Assembly (NCBI RefSeq): GCF_029227915.1 | Contig: NC_079879.1 | Span: 6,202,001-6,266,000, forward strand | Length of the DNA: 64,000 bases | Direction: 5' to 3' | Source of the DNA: Hydractinia symbiolongicarpus | Lineage: Eukaryota; Cnidaria; Hydrozoa; Anthoathecata; Hydractiniidae | Shown: piece after piece, positions 24,837 through 36,504 of the stretch | Position numbering within the stretch: the stretch's first letter is position 1 | Layout: every line of letters begins with the position of its first letter | The notes under the pieces: generated by a model | Seen by the model: the letters and a program-made list of their open reading frames with translations, nothing else | Told to the model about the DNA's origin: nothing | Database searches by the model: none | Made by a program: the position numbers and the translations under genes

Positions 24837-25097
24837 TAAAAGTCATTGATCGAAGTCTGAATTATGTCGGAGTGAAAAGTCATTGATCGCAGTCTGAATT
24901 ATGTCGGAGTGAAAAGTCATTGATTGCAGTCTGAATTATGTCGGAGTGAAAAGTCATTGATCGCAGTCTGAATTATGTCGGAGTGAAAAGTCATTGATTG
25001 CAGTCTGAATTATGTCGGAGTGAAAAGTCATTGATCGCAGTCTGAATTATGTCGGAGTGAAAAGTCATTGATTGCAGTCTGAATTATGTCGGAGTGC
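24837..25097. repeat. 37-bp tandem repeat, seven units
   Basis: Units start at 24841, 24878, 24915, 24952, 24989, 25026 and 25063 and are nearly identical (AGTCATTGAT then CTGAATTATGTCGGAGTG). From the second unit on, ATCGCAG and ATTGCAG alternate, which implies duplication of a 74-bp dimer. The array ends 10 bp from the P450 stop codon. Confidence 0.95.
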
Positions 25098-25107
25098 TCG
25101 AGGTCTT

Positions 25108-26666
25108 TTAAATGTTGTTATTTGTTGCGATTTTGGATATTTGAATGGTATAACTTTTAGGCTGCGATGTAAGTCCTGGTAATGGCTGCATATCTGGTGG
25201 ATGCTGATCAATTGTAAATTCGAACGATTTTATAAATGTTCCCAGAAGAACAAACATTTCTGAAAATGCCAGTTTATCGCCAGGACATTTTCGAAGACCG
25301 GATGAAAACGTTGCTAGCTTCCTAACTGCATTTTTATCGATTGCTCCATCTGCGTCCAGGAAATTATCAGGATTTATTATATCTGGTTCTTTCCAGAGGG
25401 TTGAGTCTTTATTTACCGCCCAAATATTTGAAAGAACCATTGTACCCTTTGGAATAAAGTACTCACTGGTTTGAACATCTTCTGTGGTGGTACGAGGTAG
25501 ACCCATGGGTGCTGTCGAAGCATTGCGTAATATTTCATTTATGGTAGCACAGAAGTATGGACAGTCGCTTTGATGTTCAATTCTTAAAATTTCATCAGGA
25601 GAAACCCGTTGAATCTCATTTCGGCATTTTATCGTCACTTCAGGTTGATCGTCTAGGAACAGTAAGGCCCAGCTTAAGGTTATAGCAACAGTATCAAAAC
25701 CTCCACCTAGTATATCGGCAATTACTCTGGCTAACTCTAGTTTTTCACTGTTAGATAGTTCTGTTACACCCAGCATATCTCTATAATACTCCAAGTATGT
25801 TTGTAAAAGTCCCCAATTATTTGCATTGTGTTCATCAATTTTGTTAAGAATGTAAGAGTAAAAGGCTGCTGCACTTTCTTTAATAGCCGTTAATCGCTTG
25901 TTTGGAAACATTTCTAGAATCTTAAAAAAATCGGCAGGATTATTAGCTTCAGCACTTTCAAACCATCTACGATTAAAATTGACCAATGCGATTAAATCTT
26001 GATCGTCATAGTCAAAATTTCTCCCAAAAGTTAAATTTACGATTAAGCTTGGAACGATTTTGTAAAATGCCTCTCCTGGATTAAAGGGTTTCTTGAAATG
26101 TGCGAATTTGTCAAACAAGTTTACCATCTTGTGTACTTCCTGCTCCATTATAAAATTTAACTTTTCCTTGTCAGAAAACAAACGATGTAGAGCTTTTACT
26201 GTCATTTTTCTATTCAGTCTATACGCCTCACTGAAATCACACATACTTATTCCTATACAACCATGTCTTGTTTTATTAAAAGTGGCCAAATCAGGCCGGC
26301 CTGCAAATGATTTTGCCTTTTTAACAAACGCTTCATATATTGCAGCTCGACTGTTTAACACAAGCGTTAATCTTGATCCCAGTTGAACACAAAACGTATT
26401 GCCGTACGTACGAGATAAATCATTCATGATAACATGCAACGGTGCTGAGCAGATTTTGTGAAGGTATCCTATAACACAAATATTAGCTGATTAAATAATT
26501 TTAATCTTCTATTTTTTATGCACTAGTTTGTTATTATTAATTTATGTTTACCAATTACAGGAAGGCCATTTGGTCCCGGTGGCAATTGTTTTCCTTTCCA
26601 AAAGATCTTCTTCAAGATAAAGGACACGCCAAAAGCAAAGATTATGGCCAAAGCAGTAGAAACCAT
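25108..26666 (-). CDS. Cytochrome P450, microsomal type, two exons, complete
   Basis: Exon 1 is 26666-26552 and exon 2 is 26468-25108, with an 83-bp GT-AG intron. The spliced product is 491 residues, the usual family length. The N-terminus is a single membrane anchor (STALAIIFAFGVSFIL), a basic stop (KKIFWKGK) and the proline-rich hinge PPGPNGLPVIG. The I-helix oxygen-binding motif is GGGFDT, the K-helix ExxR is EILR, and the haem loop is FSSGLRKCPG with the thiolate Cys near residue 433. All catalytic landmarks are intact. It should be a haem mono-oxygenase on the ER membrane, using electrons from P450 reductase. The GGGFDTVAITLSWALL helix recalls CYP1/CYP17-like clans; the substrate cannot be told. 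No P450 cluster is visible in the window. Confidence 0.95.
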
Positions 26667-27564
26667 ATCGAGTTGAATCTAAAATTCGAGATATTTCTTA
26701 ATATAATTAAACATAAAAACAACAAGTAAATGACGCTGGGGTTTATAACAATTTCTCTGGTTTAACATTTTAAATTAAATCGTGAATATTAAACCAATTC
26801 TTCTTAAGTCTATAAGAGCCATTTAGTTAGCATTTTCAGAATTGAACAAAAATAACATAACAACTTCACTCCCTTCCCTTATTAGCTGTGCGAATGCACC
26901 ATTAAGTACTTTGCTGTGGTATTTCGACTTGTTCATTGAAAATCAGAAGGACATTCTAATTTGCAACTGTTGACAATTAGCCTGTGATTTTTAACTGTTT
27001 GAAAATATTGAATCACGTCAACAAAAAATCTTTTTTTCTTGAACTGTTCGTCAAAAGCACATCATCCCATACATTTCCTTCATGAACGTTTTAAACTCTG
27101 CACAATAGAGAGAGGTCATCGTTTTTCTCTATTGTGCACCGATTACTGACATCGTCAAAATTTCAATGACAAATCTTTTCTTACCTTTTTCTGCCTAATT
27201 GGATTTTTCCACATGCTTATCGACTAGTTCATTAATTATAAAATTACGCTGTATATCATTCATATACAACTAATCGTATGACTCGCAGAATAATCCACTG
27301 ATAGGCATTGAAATGTCAAAAAACTAGTCGTTATGGTCCGGGAAATAATCCTTTTTTATTATAACCGATTTCTAAATTAAAAGGCTAGAATAAAACAGAC
27401 AATGAACGCATAAGGAAAATTAATTCTGCATCACAAATCCGCTACAGAAAAAAGTAACAAATTTTGATAGGTTGTATAACGGTGTAATTATCAGCTCGTT
27501 TCTGATTGGTTAATGAATTTCGATCCTCTGCAATTATATAAATACATGCTCAACATCATTTTAC
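26667..27564. other. Upstream flank of the P450
   Basis: AT-rich promoter-side sequence of the P450. It contains a 12-bp stem hairpin (TGCACAATAGAG, facing its complement) at about 27099-27138. No exon is recognised. Confidence 0.35.
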
Positions 27565-27568
27565 TTCG

Positions 27569-27602
27569 CCCGATGATGGGAGAAGGATCTCCCGAAACGT
27601 CG
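27569..27602 (+). other. Hammerhead-ribozyme-like core (Penelope type), degenerate
   Basis: The order CCGATGA, a GGGAG/CTCCC stem, GAAA and then CGTC mimics the type I hammerhead core found in Penelope-like elements (CTGATGA...GAAA...UH). The second core base is C rather than U, which should weaken or abolish cleavage. The Penelope-like protein fragment at 21.8-22.2 kb shows that this element class is present in the region. Confidence 0.4.
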
Positions 27603-27727
27603 CCTACTAAACTATCATGTTCAAGAAATGATAAACTTTCCACAGTAAGAAAAAAAGCACTTTTATTTGTTATCATTCTCGTTATAAAATTAAAATTTAA
27701 ACAAAATAAACAAAATAAAGAACAATA

Positions 27728-27990
27728 TTAATAATCTCTTTAATAATAGCCGTATTTTGTCTGTCTGTCCGCGATAGGCGAGTCCCGTGGCTGAAACACG
27801 AAATGCAATAAAAAAAAGGACGGGCTACCCTGTGGATTTTTCCACGGGTTAACGGCTAGTCTATATTATAATACCCGTTTACGTCAGTCACGCAAAATGT
27901 TAACCGCAGTAGCAAGATATACTACCGTGGTATATGAAGGACGGGTAAACCCGTGGATTTATCAACGGCTAACGACTGGTAATAGCAATT
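27728..27990 (-). mobile_element. CCGTGGATTT small MITE family, tandem or composite copy
   Basis: Two termini with CCGTGGATTT, TCCACGGGTT or a near copy and GGCTA lie at 27818-27864 and 27942-27981. Between the copies are ACCGCAGTAGCAAGA-type internal blocks that also occur at 36.2 kb. The left end (ATCTCTTTAATAATA) is the reverse complement of the right end of the 36.1-kb copy. Confidence 0.55.
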
Positions 27991-28989
27991 ACTTCTAACT
28001 TTCCATGTGCACTCATTTATGACAAGGCAAATGCATTAAGGAAACAATAAGAGTTCATTTAACCGTGACTTTTTTTAATTATTTTCTTTTTTACAATTAA
28101 AGAAACGTATTTGCAAAATTATATAAACAAGGGAACGAAAATAATCGATTATTAAATGTGAGATATCACTACTACGCTTTCTTAAGGAAATACAACGAAT
28201 CTGTTTTCCCTTCGACAGACAGGCAGAAGTAGGGTTTTATTTATAAACTATTCGTTAGCCGGTGATATAATCCACGGGAAAATGCTTGTCTTGAATATTT
28301 CTTTTAACATATTTTGTGCTTTTCCTAGGTTCCGTGAATTGAGAATATAAGCGGCGTGAAACTGCCATTATCAACACTCAAAATTCTACGATTTAACATA
28401 TTTTGTGCTTTTCCTAGGCTCTGTTTACTTTTGGCGTACGAACAGACAACTACAGCTTTTATTATAAAGAAGATTTAACAAATTTCTTATTTTTCAAAGC
28501 TCGTTATAAATAGTAATTCGGCATAAAACTTTTAAAAAATTGTCGTAATTACTAAAGACTATATTGCATATATTGCAAAATAATGACAACTAGTCAAGAA
28601 GGCGTGTAGATAAAAATCCGCTTATGCAGAAGAAAAATAGAGAAAAAAACCGTCACTTAAATTTCGATGACGTCAGTAAAGTCTTGCTAATATACTAAAA
28701 ACGCGGATCAAGAAAATGTTAAAGTTAATTTACTTTTGACGAAGAGATAATGGGGTTTGGAAGTTTTTTGATGCCATCATCATCACGTCCATGCCGAAAC
28801 AGTTTGGGAAATTTACCCAATTTGGTCCCAAGTTGTGCCTAGTTACTCACACGATTAAGAATGACTGACGTCACCATCTCGTTTCCAAGTTCTTTAACAT
28901 TAACGTCGTGCCGTAACGTCAGAAGATTTAACATTTGAGCCAAAGTTTTTCGGCGACATCAGAAGAAAGAGAACAAATGTCAAAATTGC

Positions 28990-29021
28990 GTCAGTACGTC
29001 TGTAAGGACAGACGTACTGAC
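28990..29021. repeat. Perfect 14-bp stem hairpin, 4-nt loop
   Basis: GTCAGTACGTCTGT, loop AAGG, then the exact complement. ACGTC-type bases resemble the terminus of a small DNA element, but no partner was found. Confidence 0.75.
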
Positions 29022-32000
29022 TCATTGTATTATTATAAGAGATAACATAGCTGACATTTTGCATTAAAATACATATGTCGAAGCAATAAAAGAATCATTA
29101 CAAACAACATTAAACTAGAAACTACAGTGGATATGTATTCTGTGCATTATGCACAAAATTTTTTAACTGAATTGTTCTGTTTATTGTTAGAAACGAAGTA
29201 CCCATAAGAATTTAACCACAGAGTTTTTTATAACATAGCAATTATTGTATAAAATAAATTGGTTGATAAATGATATAAAAAAGACAATGTGTCTTATAAG
29301 AACGGCGAGGCTGAGAGTTTCTTAAGAATATTTGGCACAAATTCCTTCATAGATTATACAAGTACAAAAGAATTTAAGTAGAATCTCTAGGAAATAATTA
29401 TTTTCGATTATTTTTTTCATCATTTTTATCAAAAGAATTGTATGTGCTTTTACAATAGATATCATCTATTTTTACAAATCCACACTAATTATCATCTTTG
29501 GGAAATCGGACCCTATACTCTACACAAGAGCATAACTAAGAACAATTGAGGATGAAAAATATAAAGAAAGTATATACGAACTAAAATTTAGAGGATGTTC
29601 TTATTAGAAAAAAAAACACGCAGTTTCTTATTTTCTCTTCCTGTAACAAAAATTAAATTTCCAGGGCTGAACAAAAATTAAATTGTCAACAGTAATGTAT
29701 TGACCCACAATTAACTAAGTACAAAATATTTAAATATGTTACTACGCTGTACATTTTTCTACCAATCTGTGTTTTATATGTCAATATGAGCTGATATTAC
29801 GCCAACCTGCATTTTTGGTTTTCTCTGAGTGTTAAAATGGTACTCCCCGAGACCACTTAGTGCACATCAAATATTCAATAATAATAGTTATTGTTTGAGC
29901 CGTTTTTAAAATTTGTACGTGCAAAAAGTTCGAATAGCCGATGATGTACGCACGTTGTGAAATTATATACAATTAAGAAAAAAGTAACTTTCTTGCTATT
30001 GAAAAGACACTAGACTTACCTTTAAAAACTTTTTGAACTTCTAGATTAGCCTGCAACCCCTTATGAGAAGGAGGTGTTAACCGCTGCGTATTTAAGGCTT
30101 TTTTTGCTAATTACCGTTGCACGTAAAATTAATTGCATATTAGCTTCATGAATACGTGCGGGATGGAGACGACTATGCTCTCGTCCTATCTTGCAATAAA
30201 AATGTGTGATCTAAGCCTGTTTAATGTAAATGGGTCGTTAAAATGAACACATGGATGACAATGCTGTGCAGATAATGTTCACTACTTAATTAAAAACAAT
30301 TTTTTAAAACCACATTAGCGTGACAAGAGAGAATAACATTTTCCGCTTTCGCAAGAGAAACAATGCAACTTTTTTTAACAAAAAAGCTACGAATTTTTTT
30401 TATAATCGTACTGCTATGTCTCCAATTATTTAGGCAATTATGTGACCTTTGACCTTTTTTTGAAACCGAAGCTTGATATGAGAAGGCGCAACATAAAAGT
30501 TCTTAGACCATGGCTAATAATGCGACAGAACCAATGCATCCTGAGATGAAATCAACTTCAGGGTTTAAGCACGTACTGGATTGGACCCGCTACATATACC
30601 AATAACAAAAAAGTTTAAAAATTTTAAAGTTAAACATCTGTTTATATAGAAAATATTTTCTCGAGTGAGCGAGAAATGTTTCAGCATAATACCGTTTCCA
30701 CTTTTGTTCCTATGCCATAGGTGAGAAGACTATTCAACCGGATGAGAAAATGTCCTGTGAAGAGTAATGATTATTTATTTCCAAATTAAAATTTTAACTT
30801 ATCTGCCGAGAAAACGTCTGTTTAAATAGGATAATAATTTTCTATCCAAACGAGGTCTCGATAGACAAGCCTACTTATTCCCCAAATAACCGAGATCATG
30901 ACCTGAGATCATTGCCTGTTTATAGGGAATTATTTTTGCTATGATCGCTAAAAAGTTAAGCACTTCCTTGATTAAACAGATTAAGATTAAGAAAATTTTA
31001 AATCACGTACAAGTAAAAATACTTAACAATTTAGTAGTTTATTTGTTTATTTGTTTTGTCGTTGTTGTTGTTGTTGTTTTTGTTTTGTTTTCATAGTTCA
31101 ATCTTTATTTTTGAATCACTTCTCTTTGTGAAACCAAAGGACCCTCTCTTTACATTTTTTGCTATCTACAATTTGTTTTATTTGCGCACCAATAATGAGC
31201 TTTATAAAACTTTGCGTATGCAGGATTCTTACGAAGAATGATTCTTGGCTTTTAAGATATAGAAAAGAGTTTTGTCACCTTATCCTGTTTGCCCGATAAG
31301 GCATCAACTTAAACAGTAAAGTTCACCTGTAACTTGTCTCTTCACACTAGTGATGCTATGTAAAATAAAAACTGGAATGCAGTAGCGCCGGACAACTGGA
31401 ACCTTTAGGTAGAGGGTTAACAAAAGTTTTAGTTAAAGAAAGTTAAGAAAAGTAAGAGAGAGCTATTTTCAACCGAAAATGAAAAAAATGGAAAACACGA
31501 AAAGTGTACAATGTCACATGGGTGTTTCTCGTTTTTTTAAAACAAAATAATAAAACAATAATATATATTGCAATATATAAGACCATTAAAGTATTTTGTA
31601 ATGGAGTGTGCTTACATATAATTTATCCAATCTTATGCAACGCTGCGTAGTAGAGACAATATATTCACATTTCAAAGAATAATCTACAAGGTTAATTACT
31701 CTGTACTTTTTTACTTATTTTACAAGGAATAAATTACGCTTTTTTTTCTTTCTTTTTTTGCCTTACATTTTGTTGTGTTCGAGTTATTCCACGTAAATAC
31801 GCCCATGGAAACAAAATATGATGCGAGTTAAAAAAAGTTCAAGTTATTTAGCAGACATCTATAACGCAAAATTCTAAGAGAATAAGCAGTTTATGTGAAG
31901 AAAATTTGGACCCTGTATCCCATCTCAGCCTACTGTGCATTAAAAGTGAAGAAATATCAGAAATAAGGGTGCTCAAAGATTATCTTTTTACTTGTTTATT

Positions 32001-33765
32001 ACAAAAAAACAACCTCAGACTTATTAGAAAAGTGGGCGTCCTTATATTTTACCAGCACATTTTCAATGTTTTTTAACTGGACGGCACATTTTGCAATATT
32101 CACATAATTATTATGCCCAGGGTTCTAGTTATATGGAAAGCTATATTTAACCAATGTAATTTTTGAGAAGGCTATTTCCAAATCAAAAAACAGCATAGAG
32201 GGCCGCAGGTATGCATATTTTAGACATTATCCTCCTTGCGCCCAACACAAACAGGTGGGAGCTTTTGTGATCTGCTATTACAGAATAGCTGCAGTTGAGT
32301 AAATATAAGACACATATGTTACTCAGTGCCCTACAATCCTGCTTCAAATTGAAAATAGAAACATGGACGTGCAGGTTAGTATGAAGTAAGTGAATAGATT
32401 AGGTATAAACGTGATATGCAATTATATTAGTCCATTAGATGAGGTGTATGTTATAATTAGTGCTAATGATTTTCTTATGATTTTTAACGATTCGTATCAT
32501 TCTTCTAATGTCATTAAAACTCCTCGGTTTTTTGAGAAGTAACCGCATGACGTGAGAGTTCTTATCTTTCTAATTCCTTTTCAAACCTAAAACATCTGTT
32601 GCAAATTCTTGAGGTTTGACCTTCTTAACATTTATTTTCAAATATCAGAAGGGAAGTACTTGAGAATGTGCCCATCCTAACAACACTGGAAACTGAAGCT
32701 TAGTACTCACTGTGGTTTATATAAATTTTACAGTAAATTTTCTAATACAATTTTAAGGTTCTCAAATAAACGCGCTTTATACCCAAAAAAGCAAACCCCA
32801 GGATAAAAAAAATTGATATTGGGTTTCAAACTTCAAAGGCCGGCGACAACACGAACAGATATCAGAGTCCACCTTGCAGTTTGTGTTTCAATTTTTTAAA
32901 ATCCGTTGGATTTTAAATATAGTAACACTTGTTATACAAGATCCTTACTAAAAAGTTAGAATCTGTATTTATATATAATACCACACCTTGCTATAAATTT
33001 ACTCACTGTCGGTCTATCAACACGGAAGTCACAAGATAATGATTGTTGACTCTTGCGTGGAGCCAAATACCTCACAGTTATTACCTGCCGTTCTTCAGCT
33101 GACACTGGCTTTCAAAAACCCGTGTCTGATCGTTACATTTTATGTCCTATTACGAAAGTGAGTGCTGTAGATATCGAAAAAGATATTCTCGGTCATAGGC
33201 TTGTGGAAAAGGTTGTAGAATGCCCCGAGATTCTGTCTTTGCATAAAAAACGCTCTAATCCTAAAACACCGTTTTCGCTGCCTTTACTGTTCATACTACA
33301 CTGATGTAAAATTATATGCTGAAGTTCCAAAATTTTGAGCAACACAAATAATATTTTTTTTAATATTTCTCTTTTATTTTTATTTTTTATTTTTAGATTA
33401 ATTTTAGATTAAGACTAGTTTTATTCAACTTATAGTGCGTGATTCAGGAGTTAAAGTTGAAATTCAAACTCACTTAAAACTACCCTGCTAAAGCCGCTTA
33501 AACCTTACTTAAACCTCTAGTGCGAACCAAGCTAATATGTTAGAGATGAACTCAGATAGTTTATCCGGATGGTGTGTATATTCACCTATATAAAAATTTG
33601 CTTGTTTATTATGGAGAAATTTAAACTGCAATGCAAGAAAATTGCGCGCAAAATACATACACATTGTTATTGCGCGAAAGTTTAAAAATGCGAAATATAT
33701 TTTTTGTCGTTAAATTAGGTTTTATCAAATATAAGCAAAAATATCTCGCTACAATAAATTTACTT
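29022..33765. other. Gene-poor AT-rich stretch
   Basis: No recognisable coding exon. Near 31060 there is a GTT-rich tract. An 83-codon open frame at 33053-33304 shows no domain I know. An ATG followed by a GT donor at about 32363-32375 could be an isolated start exon but has no partner. Confidence 0.35.
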
Positions 33766-33940
33766 AACCCTATCCGGTCCCCTTGGTAAGGTGCATGGTT
33801 AGGATACTTACTGGGTTTCTATATATATCTATTAGACATCTACATGTCAAACTATGATGTCCCATCCTTCTGGATGCCTTAGATACTGGCTATTACCCGA
33901 AACTATCCCTAGAAATCTCTATAAAATCGTTTATAAACCC
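33766..33940 (-). mobile_element. AACCC-terminus DNA element, copy C (truncated)
   Basis: It begins AACCCTATCCGGTCCCC, as does the left end of the complete copy at 54597, and ends CGAAACTATCCCTAG followed by AAATCTCTATAAAATC, also shared. Only about 175 bp of the family's 724 bp remain. Confidence 0.6.
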
Positions 33941-36146
33941 GACATTACAGAATACTTAAACCTTGACTATATGTCTACGTTAATTTTATTTCTTTACTTC
34001 TTGAAATGTGTTTTCTTAGCATAGGTAATTCCCCAGTAAAACTATTTCATTTCATATTCCATATTCCATAGCCTCAAGGGTCAAAGTATTTTGCTTATCA
34101 TAACATTAAGTCGCATTTTGCTAAACATATACCACCTACCTAAAAATTCCACACTTAAAATAACACACTTGAAAGAAAAAGGATGGACAAAACATCAACT
34201 CTATCACGTTTATAGCAAGTTGTTTATTGATATTGTATAGTGTGTTCAAAGTGTTTCCATTTGTGTTTATACGAGGCGAGATGACATGGTTGAATGTGCT
34301 GGCACAGACGACACGAGCCGAAATCTCAGCTACGCTAATAAACTTCAATAAAAGTAAAAAGTGTTTATTTGAGAAACAAGCTAGCCCACCTTGCCGAGAT
34401 TTCGGTTGAATTCGGCTATTTTGTCATCCTTGTTTTCCCTAATACAAAACCATGCAGTATTAATAAAACAATACTAATTACGGTAATAAATAAACGAATC
34501 AAAACAGAGAAAAGAAAAAAAGGAGAAAATTAATAGCTGACATAACATCAGGAAAAGTTTTTGTCGGGAAAAGTTTTTGTCGGGAAAAATGACGAAATAA
34601 ATTTATAGTTACGAAGGTTTTCCGTAAAATTCTCTGATTATTTTTATAAAGAATCAGTAAATATTCAAAAGTCTCACAAAATTAAAGAAATCATCTGTTA
34701 CACTTTTCAGGGCTGTTTATCTGAGATACGGCACGGGACGTGTGCTGGTATGATTTTGCCTCGCCTCGCCTCTATATGCTGGGTGCCGAGATGTTTTCAA
34801 TTGAAATATGTAGAAATTATTTCGTGTTTTTAAATGGAAAAAAAGAAAAACGGCCCGAAACCGGCTTAGTAAAAACGGGACGAAAAAAATTGTTCCAGGA
34901 CAAAAAATGTCCGTATAACAGAAAGCGATTTTTTGTATAATTATTGATGAGAGCGGAATCTCGCAAACGTCCCGTCCCAGTAATCGTCCCGCCCGTCTTT
35001 CATGTTCACAGTCTTTAAATTTTTGGAGCAGAACGTCGCAGTTGTCAAATAAGTGATTCTATAATACATCTACGCTGTACTTTCTATTTACTTGTGTTAA
35101 TGATGTAAAGCCTAAGTGAAGCATTAAAATAATGAAAATTAGTTTTAAACATTCTTTAACATTAAGTATAACTTTTTAAGTCAGGAAAACTTTACCAAAG
35201 AAATCGTTACGTAATAGAGAGAGATGGTATATCGTTGGTTTAGGTTAGCAAGAACAGATGAATGTGTTTAACAAAATCAATATCAAACGGTTTAACGTTA
35301 CGTAATTGTTGAAACACTTTCATAACGAAAAAACAATGCTAAACTTACCAAGATTTGTGAAATCCTATCACCTACACTTTGTTGAACTCTCTGGCTGCAT
35401 GGAAACTATTCAAGTCCTTTGTAATACTTAACAAAATATTTTTAGAACAACTAATGATTGTCTCCCACATGCACACACACGTCGGAAACTTAAAACCCAA
35501 AGAATGTGTTAGTTTCCTATGAAAAACTACACACCTCAATGCTATACTTTCGTAAACACTGTTTTTTTTTCTTTAGCAAAATTTAACAAGAAATGTATTT
35601 AAAACACGTTCATATAAATTGCAAGTAATAAATTTACTCTGCGGACTCCCAGAAGAAGCTGCGACGTAACCATTTTACGCAGAGATAGAAACAGGTATTG
35701 CCACCAATTGAAGCGGTAACTTCCCCAAAAAATCAAAATTCGCTGATATCAGCGTTTATCCTACGACGTCTGATTTTTCAAAGAACAGAGTGCTTGCTAT
35801 TAATTACCGGTTTTTATACAGCGCAGTCTGGGCACAAGTAAGGCGCTTGTAGCGACAAATATTAGATTTTTTTTTGTTTGACTTAATTGCCCAGTACTAC
35901 GAAAGCCGAGAGAAATCAGAAAAGGTTTTAAGAAATTAATTTCTTTATGAGTAATCTTTTTGAAAACCTTTTAAATAAAACGAATCGAATCTTACATACC
36001 AATACTTTCAAAATCAGTCCGTAGATCTTTTCAAAAAACTATTTTTCACAATCAAATTAAAAACCTTTTTAAAAAAAGTTTTTGGAAAATTAAATTAAAA
36101 GTCTTTTCAAAAAACATTCTTTTCTTCGGTTTGTGAATGACAAAAC
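33941..36146. other. Gene-poor stretch
   Basis: No coding exon recognised. At 34268-34405 two segments (GCCGAAATCTCAGC and GCCGAGATTTCGG) resemble the AGATCT-palindrome MITE at 58.7 kb. A short direct repeat (AAAAGTTTTTGTCGGG, twice) lies at about 34553-34588. Confidence 0.35.
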
Positions 36147-36290
36147 TAGTTGGTGGCTCATGGATAAATCTATGAGTTTGCCGTCATTTATTTACTGCAT
36201 GTTGTGTGTCTTGCTACCGCAGTTACCATTTTGCGTGACAGACAGACAGACAAACGGACGGATGGAATTCCAGTATTATTGAAGAGATAA
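36147..36290 (+). mobile_element. CCGTGGATTT-family MITE, near-complete 145-bp copy
   Basis: It starts ACTAGTTGGTGGCTCATGG with a partner ATGAGTTTGCCGTC, has internal GCTACCGCAGTTACC and a GACAGACAGACAGAC run, and ends GTATTATTGAAGAGATAAA. Same blocks as at 27.7 and 40.05 kb. Confidence 0.6.
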
Positions 36291-36357
36291 ATTGGCGCGG
36301 CATAGTAGTAGTAAACGAACATGTACTGTTACAAAACTTGTATAAATTGCTAAAAGT

Positions 36358-36504
36358 ATGGCAGCAAAGTTCAACATACCCAAAAGTGTTGCTGGAAATG
36401 TGGAGGAAAAACTAGAACAAGATTATGACACAGGCAGGGCAGACGAAGGTTCAGAAACCATGACACTTCAGCAGTTTACCATAACAAGAGAGAATAAAAA
36501 ATAA
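36358..36504 (+). CDS. Short hypothetical ORF, 48 residues
   Basis: ATG-started, acidic and hydrophilic (FNIPKSVAGNVEEKLEQD, then EGSETMTLQQFTITREN). No signal peptide, membrane span or domain. It begins 68 bp after a MITE end. It may be the first exon of a broken gene whose further pieces lie at 36.9-37.9 kb; there an open frame (about 37636-37860) is basic, then acidic (IDSDSEEDVV). I do not recognise it. Confidence 0.25.
   Translation: MAAKFNIPKSVAGNVEEKLEQDYDTGRADEGSETMTLQQFTITRENKK

Noticed and set aside
24837-25097. CRISPR-like array
   Set aside because: Units are contiguous 37-bp repeats with no unique spacers, in eukaryotic DNA. It is a minisatellite.
26093-26386. + strand frame opposite the P450
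   Set aside because: It is the antisense shadow of P450 exon 2 and has no motif of its own.
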